A stretch of 44,588 nucleotides of DNA from an uncultured Myxococcales bacterium (lineage in GTDB: Bacteria; Myxococcota_A; UBA9042), in assembly GCA_903924465.1 (NCBI GenBank), contig CAIYBN010000081.1, forward strand, positions 1-44,588, written 5' to 3'. The notes beneath the pieces are model-generated. The model searched no databases and was not told where the DNA came from. It was given only the letters and a program-made list of their open reading frames with translations. The stretch's first letter is position 1; each line of letters begins with the position of its first letter. A program made the position numbers and the translations under genes. Below, in pieces: positions 25,410-32,999 of the stretch.

Positions 25410-26377
25410 TGCGGCTGTGCGTGCTGATTTTGCTGGCCGCCTGCGGTGCCCCGGTTGTGCGCCCCACGCCACCGCCGGTTGTTGCGACGGTGCAGCCGAC
25501 TGCGCAAGAACTGGCTGCCCAGAAGCAAGCCGAACAGCGCGCATGGCTCCAAGCCGAAGTGACGCGCGTGGTGCCGCAGCTGAACCAACTCGCGCAGTGG
25601 CAGGCGGCGGACGAGAAGCCCGCGGCGCTGGTGCCGGACATCGCCGCGTTTGCGGCGCAGCTGTCGACGTTGACCACGTTGCAAGCCGGTTGTCGCGAGG
25701 CGCTGCCCGCGTTACTCGACCCGTTCGACGCGAACTCGCTCGCCTTGCCGTGTGGTCTGGCCCAGCAGGCCCGCAGCATTGTGGAAACGCAATACTTGGC
25801 CGCTGCCAAGCGCGCGGTGCGGTTTCCGGAGAATCTGCGCGATGCCGCGAGGCGCTATGAACGGCAAGGACGCGTCGCTTGGCAAACGCTGCGGATCTTC
25901 CAACGGCTTGAGGCCGACATGGCGGAGCGCACGGCGTGGCTGCGGCCCTACGCGCAGCAACTGGGATTGCCGATCGTGGGAGAGCTCTTCCACGAAGGCT
26001 TTGCGGCACGGCGGGAGCTACGGCATGCCATTCGCCAGGGCCGCACGACCTGGTCGTTGCCGGGTGATGTCACGGACACTGCATTTGTTCGAGCCGTGCA
26101 GCCGCTGGTGGCTGCGCTGGACGACGAAGGGCCGATGCCTGGCCAGCGCGGTCAATTGCTCCAGGTAACGGCCATTGACGGCAAGTGGGCCGTGCGCGTG
26201 CTGGATGGGCACGCAGTCCGACGAGAGCGCCGGTTGGCGGCGATGTGGCGGCCGAACAAGGGCGCGTGCATCGTGACCTGGCTGCAAGCGCGTCAGGCCC
26301 CGCGGGGGCGCGCGTGGCAGACGCCGACGCTGTGGATCGAGGACGATTTGCGGCTCGTCCGCTGTCCGCCCAAGTGA
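25406..26377 (+). CDS. Hypothetical lipoprotein, probably helical
   Basis: A 323-residue protein beginning MMRLCVLILLAACGAPVVRP, a lipoprotein signal with lipobox LAAC. An ATGA overlap with the GH99-like gene shows coupling. The mature N-terminus is Pro-rich, then long Gln/Ala-rich helices follow (ELAAQKQAEQRAWLQAEVTR) and more amphipathic helices to residue 230. The C-terminal 90 residues look beta-rich (LLQVTAIDGKWAVRVLDGHA) and end with two Cys. No family is recognised. It may work with the GH99-like protein at the cell envelope. Confidence 0.75.
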   Translation: MMRLCVLILLAACGAPVVRPTPPPVVATVQPTAQELAAQKQAEQRAWLQAEVTRVVPQLNQLAQWQAADEKPAALVPDIAAFAAQLSTLTTLQAGCREALPALLDPFDANSLALPCGLAQQARSIVETQYLAAAKRAVRFPENLRDAARRYERQGRVAWQTLRIFQRLEADMAERTAWLRPYAQQLGLPIVGELFHEGFAARRELRHAIRQGRTTWSLPGDVTDTAFVRAVQPLVAALDDEGPMPGQRGQLLQVTAIDGKWAVRVLDGHAVRRERRLAAMWRPNKGACIVTWLQARQAPRGRAWQTPTLWIEDDLRLVRCPPK

Positions 26378-26409
26378 GGACCCGCGCGGAAAACAACCCG
26401 ATCGAGCGG

Positions 26410-26457
26410 TGTCCGCACGAGTCGGCGCAGACCGCGAGCTTGCGACCCGCCAGCAAG
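26410..26457 (+). repeat. Short dispersed repeat (~48 bp), first copy
   Basis: TGTCCGCACGAGTCGGC-GCAG, ACCGCGAGCTTGCGACCCG, CCAGCA aligns with 44395-44446 (TGTCGCCGCGAGTCGGCCGG, CAGGGACGCGAGCTTGGCGA, CCCGGCCAGCAG) with a few single-base gaps. Both copies lie just downstream of a plus-strand gene. By eye about 80-85 percent of aligned bases match. Confidence 0.5.
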
Positions 26458-26580
26458 GATTGCTCGCGCTTGACGGGAGTTGCACCGAAGCCGAACCAAC
26501 ACGCTGGCTTGTTGCCGCACCGGGCCTGACCGCGCCGAAACCGGGAATCCGCCACCCTGCGACTGTGTTCGACTGTCTTG

Positions 26581-26716
26581 ACATGCTGACCTATGTCCAA
26601 CGTCAAGTTCTTCCGGTCAGAGCCGTTGCATTTCGGACTGGATCCGCAAGCGTGTTCCGAAGGTGACACGCCGCGGATGAAAACGGCTTGATCTCGAACT
26701 TCGGTCGCAGTGTATT
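26581..26716 (+). repeat. Dispersed ~137-bp repeat, copy C, with compensated hairpin
   Basis: Begins ACATGCTGACCTATGTCCAA and ends GGTCGCAGTGTATT. In the hairpin core the left arm changed from GCGTGC to GCGTGT and the right arm from GCACGC to ACACGC, so pairing is kept although the loop changed from ACCTCCGGTG to TCCGAAGGTG. TTGATC (26688-26693), 17 bp, TGTATT (26711-26716) is the best promoter-like pair of the four copies. It ends 63 bp before the next start codon. Confidence 0.9.
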
Positions 26717-26779
26717 GCGCAAGGCGCGACTGCGCGTCATCATGGACAACGACGCCCGTGACGGGCAAGGCGAGCGCGG

Positions 26780-28138
26780 ATGAAGCTCAACCAGACCCTT
26801 TTGCTCGGCGCCGTCGCGACGCTGGGAATCGTGGCGGGAGTATTGTGGGGTTCGAGGCACGCCCAAACGCCCGAACCCATCGCAGCGCCAGTCAGCCACC
26901 CCGCCGCGAAGTTGGAAGCCGCACCGGTAGCGCCGCCAACGCCCGCCGTGGCGCCGGACCCGCATCGTGCGAAGCCGCTCGATCAGGCACCGCAACCCGC
27001 TACCGTCCTGCTTGCCGAGGACGTAACCATTCTGCACACCCTTGTAGATACGCCGGAAAAACTGCGCGCCGTGATTGCAGTGGCCGTCAAAGCTGCCGGA
27101 GGCGAACAACGGCAAAGGACTCTCCTTTCTGCCGACTGGCAACTCGCCATAACCCTTCAGGATCGTGCGATGTATGTGCAAATGCAGACGGACCGGGAGG
27201 GCAATATCTTGATCATGGACAACCGCTTGAACTCCGAGTGGTACCTGGTTCACGACATTTGTCGCGCGCGCCAGTTTGGCATTGTTCGACCATGCTCGGA
27301 CGACGAGTTTCCCCACGCCTTGGCTGCGATGGAGATGGCGGCGGTTCCGTCACGGCTGGAGAAGCTCACCCCGCCGATGGGCTCGGTCGGCAACAGTTTT
27401 GACGCCGTGTGGGTTCAATTGCCCTCCGCACCCCGCACGCCCAAGCGGGTGAGTATTCGGCGAGAAACCGGCGATGTGTGGTCCGACTACGGCACGGTGA
27501 CGGCCGAGACCGAGCCGCTGCGGCCACAGCGAGCGCTCGGTGTCGCGACAAATTGGATCGTGAGTTCCATCGTTGGTCGCCCGACCCATGATCCGGCGCA
27601 GCCCCCGCCCAAACGCGACTGGCAAGCGACAATCCACGTCCGGGATGTGCAGCCGCGCGCGTCCGCTGCCCTGATCAAATTGCCTGAATTGACAACGTCG
27701 CAACCGCTGAGTCTGTTCTCGCGTCCAGCGATGTGGGTGACGACACCGGGAATGCCGCTGGACAAGATGGAAGACCCCAGCTTCAAGAAGCTCCTCGCGC
27801 TTGAACACGTGGACATCGTCTTGTCCGAACAGTTCTTTCCGAATGACGCTGGATGGACGCCAACCACCGATCGCAAAGTCGTGATACAACGACCGGATGC
27901 AGCGACCGAAGGGCTCCCGAAGGACATTCGGATTCAGGAAATCCCGGCCGAGCCGCGCGTTGCCCACAAATTTCTTACGGCGCGGTGGGACGACATGCCC
28001 AAGGAGTTTGGCCGTTTTCTCGACGAAATCCGGCACGCGGGATATCACGTAGGCGCCGGCGCGGCATTCGGGTGCTATTTCGACAAGGTTGGAGACAACA
28101 TCTTGGCAGAATTTCAAGTGCCGCTGACCCGCCCATAG
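26780..28138 (+). CDS. Membrane-anchored protein with GyrI-like C-terminal domain
   Basis: A 452-residue protein with an N-terminal signal anchor (MKLNQTLLLGAVATLGIVAG and VLWGS), then an Ala/Pro-rich linker to about residue 75. A middle region of about 200 residues has no recognised domain. The C-terminal 150 residues resemble the GyrI-like/effector-binding (SOUL-type) small-molecule domain in duplicated alpha-beta form: DIRIQEIPAEPRVAHKFLTA, WDDMPKEFGRFLDEIRHAGY, an aromatic in FGCYFDKVGDN and the final AEFQVPL strand. Such domains bind small hydrophobic or cationic ligands and are usually cytoplasmic, whereas the anchor here would place it in the periplasm. The gene is isolated, with repeat copy C upstream and a convergent gene downstream. 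Confidence 0.75.
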   Translation: MKLNQTLLLGAVATLGIVAGVLWGSRHAQTPEPIAAPVSHPAAKLEAAPVAPPTPAVAPDPHRAKPLDQAPQPATVLLAEDVTILHTLVDTPEKLRAVIAVAVKAAGGEQRQRTLLSADWQLAITLQDRAMYVQMQTDREGNILIMDNRLNSEWYLVHDICRARQFGIVRPCSDDEFPHALAAMEMAAVPSRLEKLTPPMGSVGNSFDAVWVQLPSAPRTPKRVSIRRETGDVWSDYGTVTAETEPLRPQRALGVATNWIVSSIVGRPTHDPAQPPPKRDWQATIHVRDVQPRASAALIKLPELTTSQPLSLFSRPAMWVTTPGMPLDKMEDPSFKKLLALEHVDIVLSEQFFPNDAGWTPTTDRKVVIQRPDAATEGLPKDIRIQEIPAEPRVAHKFLTARWDDMPKEFGRFLDEIRHAGYHVGAGAAFGCYFDKVGDNILAEFQVPLTRP

Positions 28139-28185
28139 CATGGGAAGCAGGTCTGGCAAACTGTGCCAACAAGCGCCGGCCGAAG

Positions 28186-29334
28186 TCACCGTCGATAGCG
28201 AAACAACCCAACTTCGATCGGCCCATTGCGCAGTTCGCGGGCGCTCTCGACTGGCCAGCCAAACTGCGCGACAAAGTCGACATTGCCGCACAGAATCGCC
28301 ACGGTCACATCCTGGGACAACTGCCAGCTGGCACCTAATTCGCGATACAATTTGAGCACATCCGTGTCATTGAGACGCATTCCGTACGGTGGGTTGCCAA
28401 CGATCACGCCGCCGTGCACCGATGGCAACGACCGCGCATCGCGCTGCACCACGCGCACGACACCATCCAGCCCGGCCGCGCGCAGGTTTTCCCGCATCGC
28501 CTGAATCGCGCGGCTGTCGGTGTCCGAGGCCTCGACGTCCAGATCCTGACAGTGCCGCAAGACGTCCTGAGCGTGCGCGACCGCGGCGCCGCGCACTGGG
28601 TCCAGTTCGCGCTGCGCCACCGTGCCATGCTGCGGCCACCGCTCCACGCCAAACCAGCGGGTACAGCCGGGCGCGATGCCCAGACCCAAATTCACCGCCT
28701 CAATCGTCAAAGTCCCCGATCCACAAAATGGATCGCGCAGCGGCTGGCCCGGTTTCCAGCCCGCCAAGGTGGCAACCGTCGCCGCCAGCGTCTCCTTCAG
28801 CGGCGCCGCCAATTGCCGCATCCGCAACCCGCGCTCGTGCAGCGGCGGCCCGGAGAGATCGAGCCACACGCTCCAGCGGCCACGCCGGCCACGCACGCTG
28901 ATGCGCACGTCGGGATCGTCGGCATTCACATTGGGCCGTCGGCCGTAGCGGGATCGCAGCGTGTCGCACAGCGCATCCTTGACCTTCTGCGACACAAAAA
29001 TGTGGTGCTCCAAGCCCTGACGGTTGTTCTGCGTCGGCACCAGATCGCCGGACGCAAAGATCGCGAACGTCGCCTGCGGATCCAGCCAATCGAGCCAAGG
29101 CAATCGGCGCGCGCCGTCGTACAGCGTTTCCGCGTTGTGCGCGGCAAAATCGCCAAGCCGCAGCAAAAGACGTGTCGCCACGCGCAGATGGACCAGTGCC
29201 GTCGCGACACCTGGCCAGCCGAGATCCAGATGCACCCCGTCACGATCCTGGCCCAGAACGTCGAGACCCAATTGCCGACATTCCTGTTCCACCAGATCGA
29301 TGGTTCCCAAAGCTGCGGTTGCGAGCACATGCAT
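28186..29334 (-). CDS. RlmL/Trm14-type THUMP-domain rRNA (guanine-N2)-methyltransferase
   Basis: A 382-residue SAM-dependent methyltransferase of the kind that modifies a guanine in 23S rRNA (RlmL) or tRNA (Trm14). The N-terminal ~60 residues plus the THUMP region (to about 160) bind RNA. The catalytic Rossmann domain has the SAM loop LRDPFCGSGTLTIEAVNLGL and the catalytic NPPYGMRL motif for N2-guanine methylation, with the DVEASDTDSRAIQAM acidic strand between. The length matches the N-terminal half of E. coli RlmKL, so the RlmK half is absent. The ATG at 29334 is preceded by no strong ribosome-binding site. It is divergent from the isomerase gene, with under 100 bp between starts. Confidence 0.92.
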   Translation of the reverse strand: MHVLATAALGTIDLVEQECRQLGLDVLGQDRDGVHLDLGWPGVATALVHLRVATRLLLRLGDFAAHNAETLYDGARRLPWLDWLDPQATFAIFASGDLVPTQNNRQGLEHHIFVSQKVKDALCDTLRSRYGRRPNVNADDPDVRISVRGRRGRWSVWLDLSGPPLHERGLRMRQLAAPLKETLAATVATLAGWKPGQPLRDPFCGSGTLTIEAVNLGLGIAPGCTRWFGVERWPQHGTVAQRELDPVRGAAVAHAQDVLRHCQDLDVEASDTDSRAIQAMRENLRAAGLDGVVRVVQRDARSLPSVHGGVIVGNPPYGMRLNDTDVLKLYRELGASWQLSQDVTVAILCGNVDFVAQFGWPVESARELRNGPIEVGLFRYRR

Positions 29335-29373
29335 GGCTGCATCCTCGCTGCAACGGGGTCACCGACGCAAGGG

Positions 29374-29402
29374 TTGCCGCGGCGCCTCACGCCACCTACC
29401 AT
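29374..29402 (+). promoter_or_regulatory. Putative promoter for the isomerase gene
   Basis: TTGCCG (29374-29379), exactly 17 bp, TACCAT (29397-29402), with four of six matches in each box. The ATG at 29401 falls inside the -10 box, so the real start codon is the downstream ATG at 29428, which has an AAAGGTGGGG ribosome-binding site. Confidence 0.45.
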
Positions 29403-29427
29403 GGCTCCGCAACGAAAGGTGGGGCCC

Positions 29428-31026
29428 ATGGCGAACGCGGTTGACGAACGGATGAACGAACACCTGCAGCGGCTCAAGGCAGAGCACGCCATTGCGCGCC
29501 TATGGCAGCGCGACGCCAGCCTGTTCTCCGCTGATATCACAGTGCAAAAGGCGATCCGCGATCGTCTGGGCTGGCTGTTTCACGTCGACGCGATGCGCAC
29601 CCAAGTGGAACGGCTGGCGGTGCTGGCCCGCGTGACATCGCGGCTGAACTACGATCGCGTGCTCGTCGTCGGCATGGGTGGCTCGTCCTTGTGGCCGGAA
29701 GTGCTCGGCAAGCACCTCAAAGGCAAGCGTGGACTGCCCGTGCGCATCCTCGATTCGACGCATCCCGAAGCGATCGCGGAGACGATCGCGTGGGGAAAGC
29801 AGGGCCAGCCGCTGTTTGTGATCGCGACCAAGTCGGGCGGCACGATCGAGACGATCAGCTTGTACCGGGCGCTCCGGCAGATTTGGAACAACGGCGCGCA
29901 TTTCCTGGCGATTACCGATCCGGGATCGGGGCTGGAAACGCTGGCTCGCACGGATGGATTCCGCGACATTTTCCTGAATCCACCGGATATTGGCGGGCGA
30001 TTTTCCGCCGGGACGCTGTTTGGTCTCGTGCCCGCGGCGCTGGCGGGTATCGTGCTGCACGACGCGCTTGATCGCATGGCGGATGTGCTGGAATCGTGCC
30101 ATGACGAGGACTTGCTGGCCAATCCCGGTGCACAGCTGGGCGCGTTTCTGGCGGCGGCGCATGACGTCGGCCGCTGGCAGCTCCGGCTCGCGCTGGGTCC
30201 GGACGTGCAAGGATTTGGCGCGTGGATTGAACAACTTGTCGCGGAGTCGACTGGCAAACTGGGCTTGGGCGTTCTGCCGATGACGGGCGAGCTGCCGGAA
30301 AGTGGCCCGGCGCTCGCACAGAAGCTGGAGCACGCCGTCGTGGTGGGCCTGACAACTTTTGCTGCTCCGGATCAGGACTTTCTGGCACGCGCGATCGACA
30401 TGGACGTGCCGAGCCAGGCGTTCGTGCTCCCCGAAGTCGCGGACCTGTGGACGGAAGTCGTGCGCTGGGAGATGGCCACGGCGGTCTGCGGACTGCTGCT
30501 GGGTCTCAATCCCTTTGACGAACCCAATGTGGCCGCGGCGAAAGCAGCGACCGCTGGGCTGCTGGACGGCACGCTGAAGCCGGTCGCCGCGGATCGATCC
30601 TTGGCGGTCAAGTCGCTTGCGGCGATTCCGGATGAACTGGCGGCGGAACTCGCGGCGCTCCAGGCCGACGACTATCTGGCAGTTCTGGCTTGGCTTCCGG
30701 GCAATCAGGCGAACCAGCAGCGGCTGGAGAAGTTGCGTCTCGCGTTGCAGGCGCGTACGGCCGCCGCGGTCGTGGTGCAGATCGGCCCGCGGTACTTGCA
30801 TTCAACAGGCCAGTTTCACAAAGGCGGTCCGGCGCGCGGGCTGTTCGTGTTCGTGGACGACTTCAAGCGGCTCGGCGGTGCGGTCGCGGACATCGCGATT
30901 CCGGGTCAAACGTTCGGGTTTAGCCAGCTGATTCACGCCCAAGCAGATGGCGACGTCGTGGCGCTGAAGTCGCGGGGCAAGCCGGTCGTACGGATTCGTC
31001 TGGAGCTGGGTAGCGCGAAAGCCTAG
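29428..31026 (+). CDS. Phosphoglucose isomerase-like enzyme
   Basis: A 532-residue SIS-domain sugar isomerase. VLVVGMGGSSLWPEVLGKHL, LDSTHPEAI and FVIATKSGGTIETISLYRAL are the substrate-phosphate and active-site motifs of glucose-6-phosphate isomerase in the form found in the C-terminal half of bacterial bifunctional transaldolase/phosphoglucose isomerase proteins. The transaldolase half is missing, so this is a stand-alone version. The C-terminal GPRYLHSTGQFHKGGP carries the His and Lys expected at the active site. It would interconvert glucose-6-phosphate and fructose-6-phosphate in the cytoplasm. The start at 29428 is chosen by ribosome-binding site and promoter position. Confidence 0.92.
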   Translation: MANAVDERMNEHLQRLKAEHAIARLWQRDASLFSADITVQKAIRDRLGWLFHVDAMRTQVERLAVLARVTSRLNYDRVLVVGMGGSSLWPEVLGKHLKGKRGLPVRILDSTHPEAIAETIAWGKQGQPLFVIATKSGGTIETISLYRALRQIWNNGAHFLAITDPGSGLETLARTDGFRDIFLNPPDIGGRFSAGTLFGLVPAALAGIVLHDALDRMADVLESCHDEDLLANPGAQLGAFLAAAHDVGRWQLRLALGPDVQGFGAWIEQLVAESTGKLGLGVLPMTGELPESGPALAQKLEHAVVVGLTTFAAPDQDFLARAIDMDVPSQAFVLPEVADLWTEVVRWEMATAVCGLLLGLNPFDEPNVAAAKAATAGLLDGTLKPVAADRSLAVKSLAAIPDELAAELAALQADDYLAVLAWLPGNQANQQRLEKLRLALQARTAAAVVVQIGPRYLHSTGQFHKGGPARGLFVFVDDFKRLGGAVADIAIPGQTFGFSQLIHAQADGDVVALKSRGKPVVRIRLELGSAKA

Positions 31027-31050
31027 CGTGCGAACAAGTTGTGGAGCCCC

Positions 31051-31383
31051 ATGAACTACCTGCACCTGGAAAAACTGACCCCTGGCAATTTGGCCGCGTT
31101 CGCAGTGGCGATCGCGTTGGCGTGGTTCCTGTACAAGGGCACCAAGCATCTGTTTTTTGGGTTGTTCTGCCTGACGGTCGCGGTCGTCGGCGTTGGCTAC
31201 CTGACGGGCGTCATCACGACGGACGACACGAAAGCAGTCCTCGCGGCGGCCAAAAAGGCTGGCCAGGAGGGGCTCAATGCGGCGGACCTGCGCGCCAAAG
31301 CGCTGGGCGGCGGCGAGTACGACCCGGCGGTCGACAAGCGCGCAACCTTGGAGAACGCCTACAAGAATCCGACGAACAAGTAG
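31051..31383 (+). CDS. Small membrane protein (110 aa)
   Basis: No family recognised. The ATG at 31051 has a GTGGAG ribosome-binding site four bases upstream and is preferred over the in-frame TTG at 31039. Residues 13-55 hold two adjacent hydrophobic spans (LAAFAVAIALAWFLYKG, FFGLFCLTVAVVGVGYLTGV), followed by a soluble Lys/Ala-rich tail of about 55 residues. It begins 24 bp after the isomerase stop, in the same direction, so it is likely cotranscribed. It converges with mutM. Confidence 0.7.
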   Translation: MNYLHLEKLTPGNLAAFAVAIALAWFLYKGTKHLFFGLFCLTVAVVGVGYLTGVITTDDTKAVLAAAKKAGQEGLNAADLRAKALGGGEYDPAVDKRATLENAYKNPTNK

Positions 31384-31391
31384 GCGGACGG

Positions 31392-32231
31392 TCAGTGCTT
31401 CTGGCAGCGTGGACAGAACCAGGTCGCTCGATTTCCCAGGACGACGTGGGCAATCGGCGTGCCGCATCGGTTGCAAGGTTCGCCGTTGCGGCCGTAAACG
31501 TCCAAGCGTTGTTGGAAATAGCCAGGCGCCTCATCTCCGCCCACAAAGTCGCGCAGCGTCGAGCCACCGGCAGCGATCGCTTCCTGCAGCACGCTTCGGC
31601 TGGCAGCAACCAAGGCCTTGGCCTCACGCAGCGTGAGCGTCTGCGCCGGGCGTTGTGGATGCAAGTGCGCCCGGTACAACGCCTCGCTGGCGTAGATATT
31701 GCCAATGCCCACGACGGTCTTCTGGTCCATCAGCACGAGCTTGAGCGCGACTTGCCGCCCGGCACACGCGGCCAGCAGGTGCTGTGGCGTGAACCCATCC
31801 TCCAACGGCTCCGGCCCCAGCTTCGCCAGCAGCGGATGCGTGCCTTCCTGGCTTCGCTCCAGGACATCCAGCGCGCCAAAACGGCGCGGATCGACGTAGC
31901 GCAGCCACAGTTCCGGTTCGAGCTGCATCCGCCAGTGCTCGTGCTTGCGCCACCCGTCCGGCGCCTGCGGATCGACGAACAGGCGCCCCGACATGCCCAG
32001 ATGCACCAGCAGCACGCGGTCCGGGTCGCCCGGCGCCACGAGATCAGCGAGCAGGTACTTCGCACGCCGCCGAACCGCCGTAATCGTCGCGCCTTTGAGC
32101 GCGTGCACGGCCGCCACGGGGATGGGATACCGCAGGTCCGCACGCCGCAGGATCACGTCGACGATGCGCCGCTGCGGCAACATCGCTTGCAGGTGCCGGC
32201 AAACCGTCTCGACTTCAGGTAGTTCGGGCAT
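31392..32231 (-). CDS. mutM: Formamidopyrimidine-DNA glycosylase MutM/Fpg
   Basis: A 279-residue base-excision repair enzyme removing 8-oxoguanine and ring-opened purines. The catalytic N-terminus MPELPEVETVCRHLQ is intact (P2, E3), and LLVHLGMSGRLFV provides the lesion-loop region. The helix-two-turn-helix VVGIGNIYASEALYRAHLHP is canonical, and the C-terminal zinc finger CNRCGTPIAHVVLGNRATWF with CPRC has all four cysteines. The length is normal for the family. It lies six bases from the lipoprotein gene upstream on the same strand (stop of that gene at 32238), suggesting the three minus-strand genes 34393-31392 form a unit. Confidence 0.98.
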   Translation of the reverse strand: MPELPEVETVCRHLQAMLPQRRIVDVILRRADLRYPIPVAAVHALKGATITAVRRRAKYLLADLVAPGDPDRVLLVHLGMSGRLFVDPQAPDGWRKHEHWRMQLEPELWLRYVDPRRFGALDVLERSQEGTHPLLAKLGPEPLEDGFTPQHLLAACAGRQVALKLVLMDQKTVVGIGNIYASEALYRAHLHPQRPAQTLTLREAKALVAASRSVLQEAIAAGGSTLRDFVGGDEAPGYFQQRLDVYGRNGEPCNRCGTPIAHVVLGNRATWFCPRCQKH

Positions 32232-32237
32232 TGCGCG

Positions 32238-32999
32238 CTACGGACCTCCCAACGCCCGGCCAGCCAACTGCGCACACGTCAGCGTCGCCGAGGTCTGGCG
32301 GATCAAGTCTTCGGTCTGCTTGTCGATGCGCGCCGAATCCTGCCGCAGCGCGGCCCGAAGTTCTGCGTCCTCGACCCCACGCCGTCGCGCATCCAGGTAG
32401 TCCAGGCCATCGCGGGTTCTTTCCGCCAAGTCGCGCCGCACGCAGGCAGTCAGACGAAACAACAGGCGCACGCGACCTGCGCGGCCAGGCTCCTGCAGCA
32501 CGCCGGCCAGATCCACACCGACCGCTTGCGCCAGATCGACAAATGCACCTTCGAGCGCCGCGGCTTGTTCGATCAACTGGCCCATGTCGCCGGCCTCGTC
32601 CGCGTGCCATTTGCGCAAGGCCAACGGATCCGCCATGGCGCCGCCCAGACTCAATTGCCTGACGACGCGGTACATTTCCTCCACCCAGCGCAGGTACCCG
32701 CGAATCAGCCGATCAGTCTCGTTGTCGCGGACCGCGGCGTTGTGCAAATCGGGAGCGGCGACCGGCAGCGGGCTGGCGGCGGGCGAGAACGATTCCGCGG
32801 AAGCCAGCCGCGGATCTTCGGGTGGCGACGGCGGCGGCTGATCTGCGGGTGGCAACGCTTCGGGCACGGGATAATGCACGCCGTCAAACCGCGCGGTCTC
32901 GATTTCGATGATGTGTTGCCGTTTCGGCGCGACGGACGCGCAGGCCGATGCGAGCAACAACGACGCGCACGCGAGCGAAACGGGCGCTCGCACGCTCAC
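32238..32999 (-). CDS. Hypothetical lipoprotein
   Basis: A 253-residue protein. The GTG start at 32999 overlaps the stop of the upstream gene as GTGA, and gives VSVRAPVSLACASLLLASAC, a lipoprotein-type signal with lipobox-like ASAC; a longer frame to 33167 overlaps the neighbour for 170 bp and is rejected. After a Pro-rich linker (PPADQPPPSPPEDPR) the mature protein is almost entirely helical, with Arg/Asp-rich amphipathic helices in the last 150 residues and one internal Cys pair at TACVRRD and LTCAQL. No family is recognised. Translation coupling to the PQQ-like lipoprotein suggests they work together at the outer membrane. Confidence 0.75.
   Translation of the reverse strand: MSVRAPVSLACASLLLASACASVAPKRQHIIEIETARFDGVHYPVPEALPPADQPPPSPPEDPRLASAESFSPAASPLPVAAPDLHNAAVRDNETDRLIRGYLRWVEEMYRVVRQLSLGGAMADPLALRKWHADEAGDMGQLIEQAAALEGAFVDLAQAVGVDLAGVLQEPGRAGRVRLLFRLTACVRRDLAERTRDGLDYLDARRRGVEDAELRAALRQDSARIDKQTEDLIRQTSATLTCAQLAGRALGGP

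Larger units (their letters stand above)
26378..26779. other. 402-bp non-coding stretch with two kinds of repeat
   Basis: Between the lipoprotein gene and the next CDS there is no supported gene. The first part holds a roughly 47-bp sequence at 26410-26457 that is repeated near 44395. The middle (26458-26580) shows nothing I recognise. Dispersed repeat copy C fills 26581-26716, and the last 60 bp form the leader of the next gene. Confidence 0.6.
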
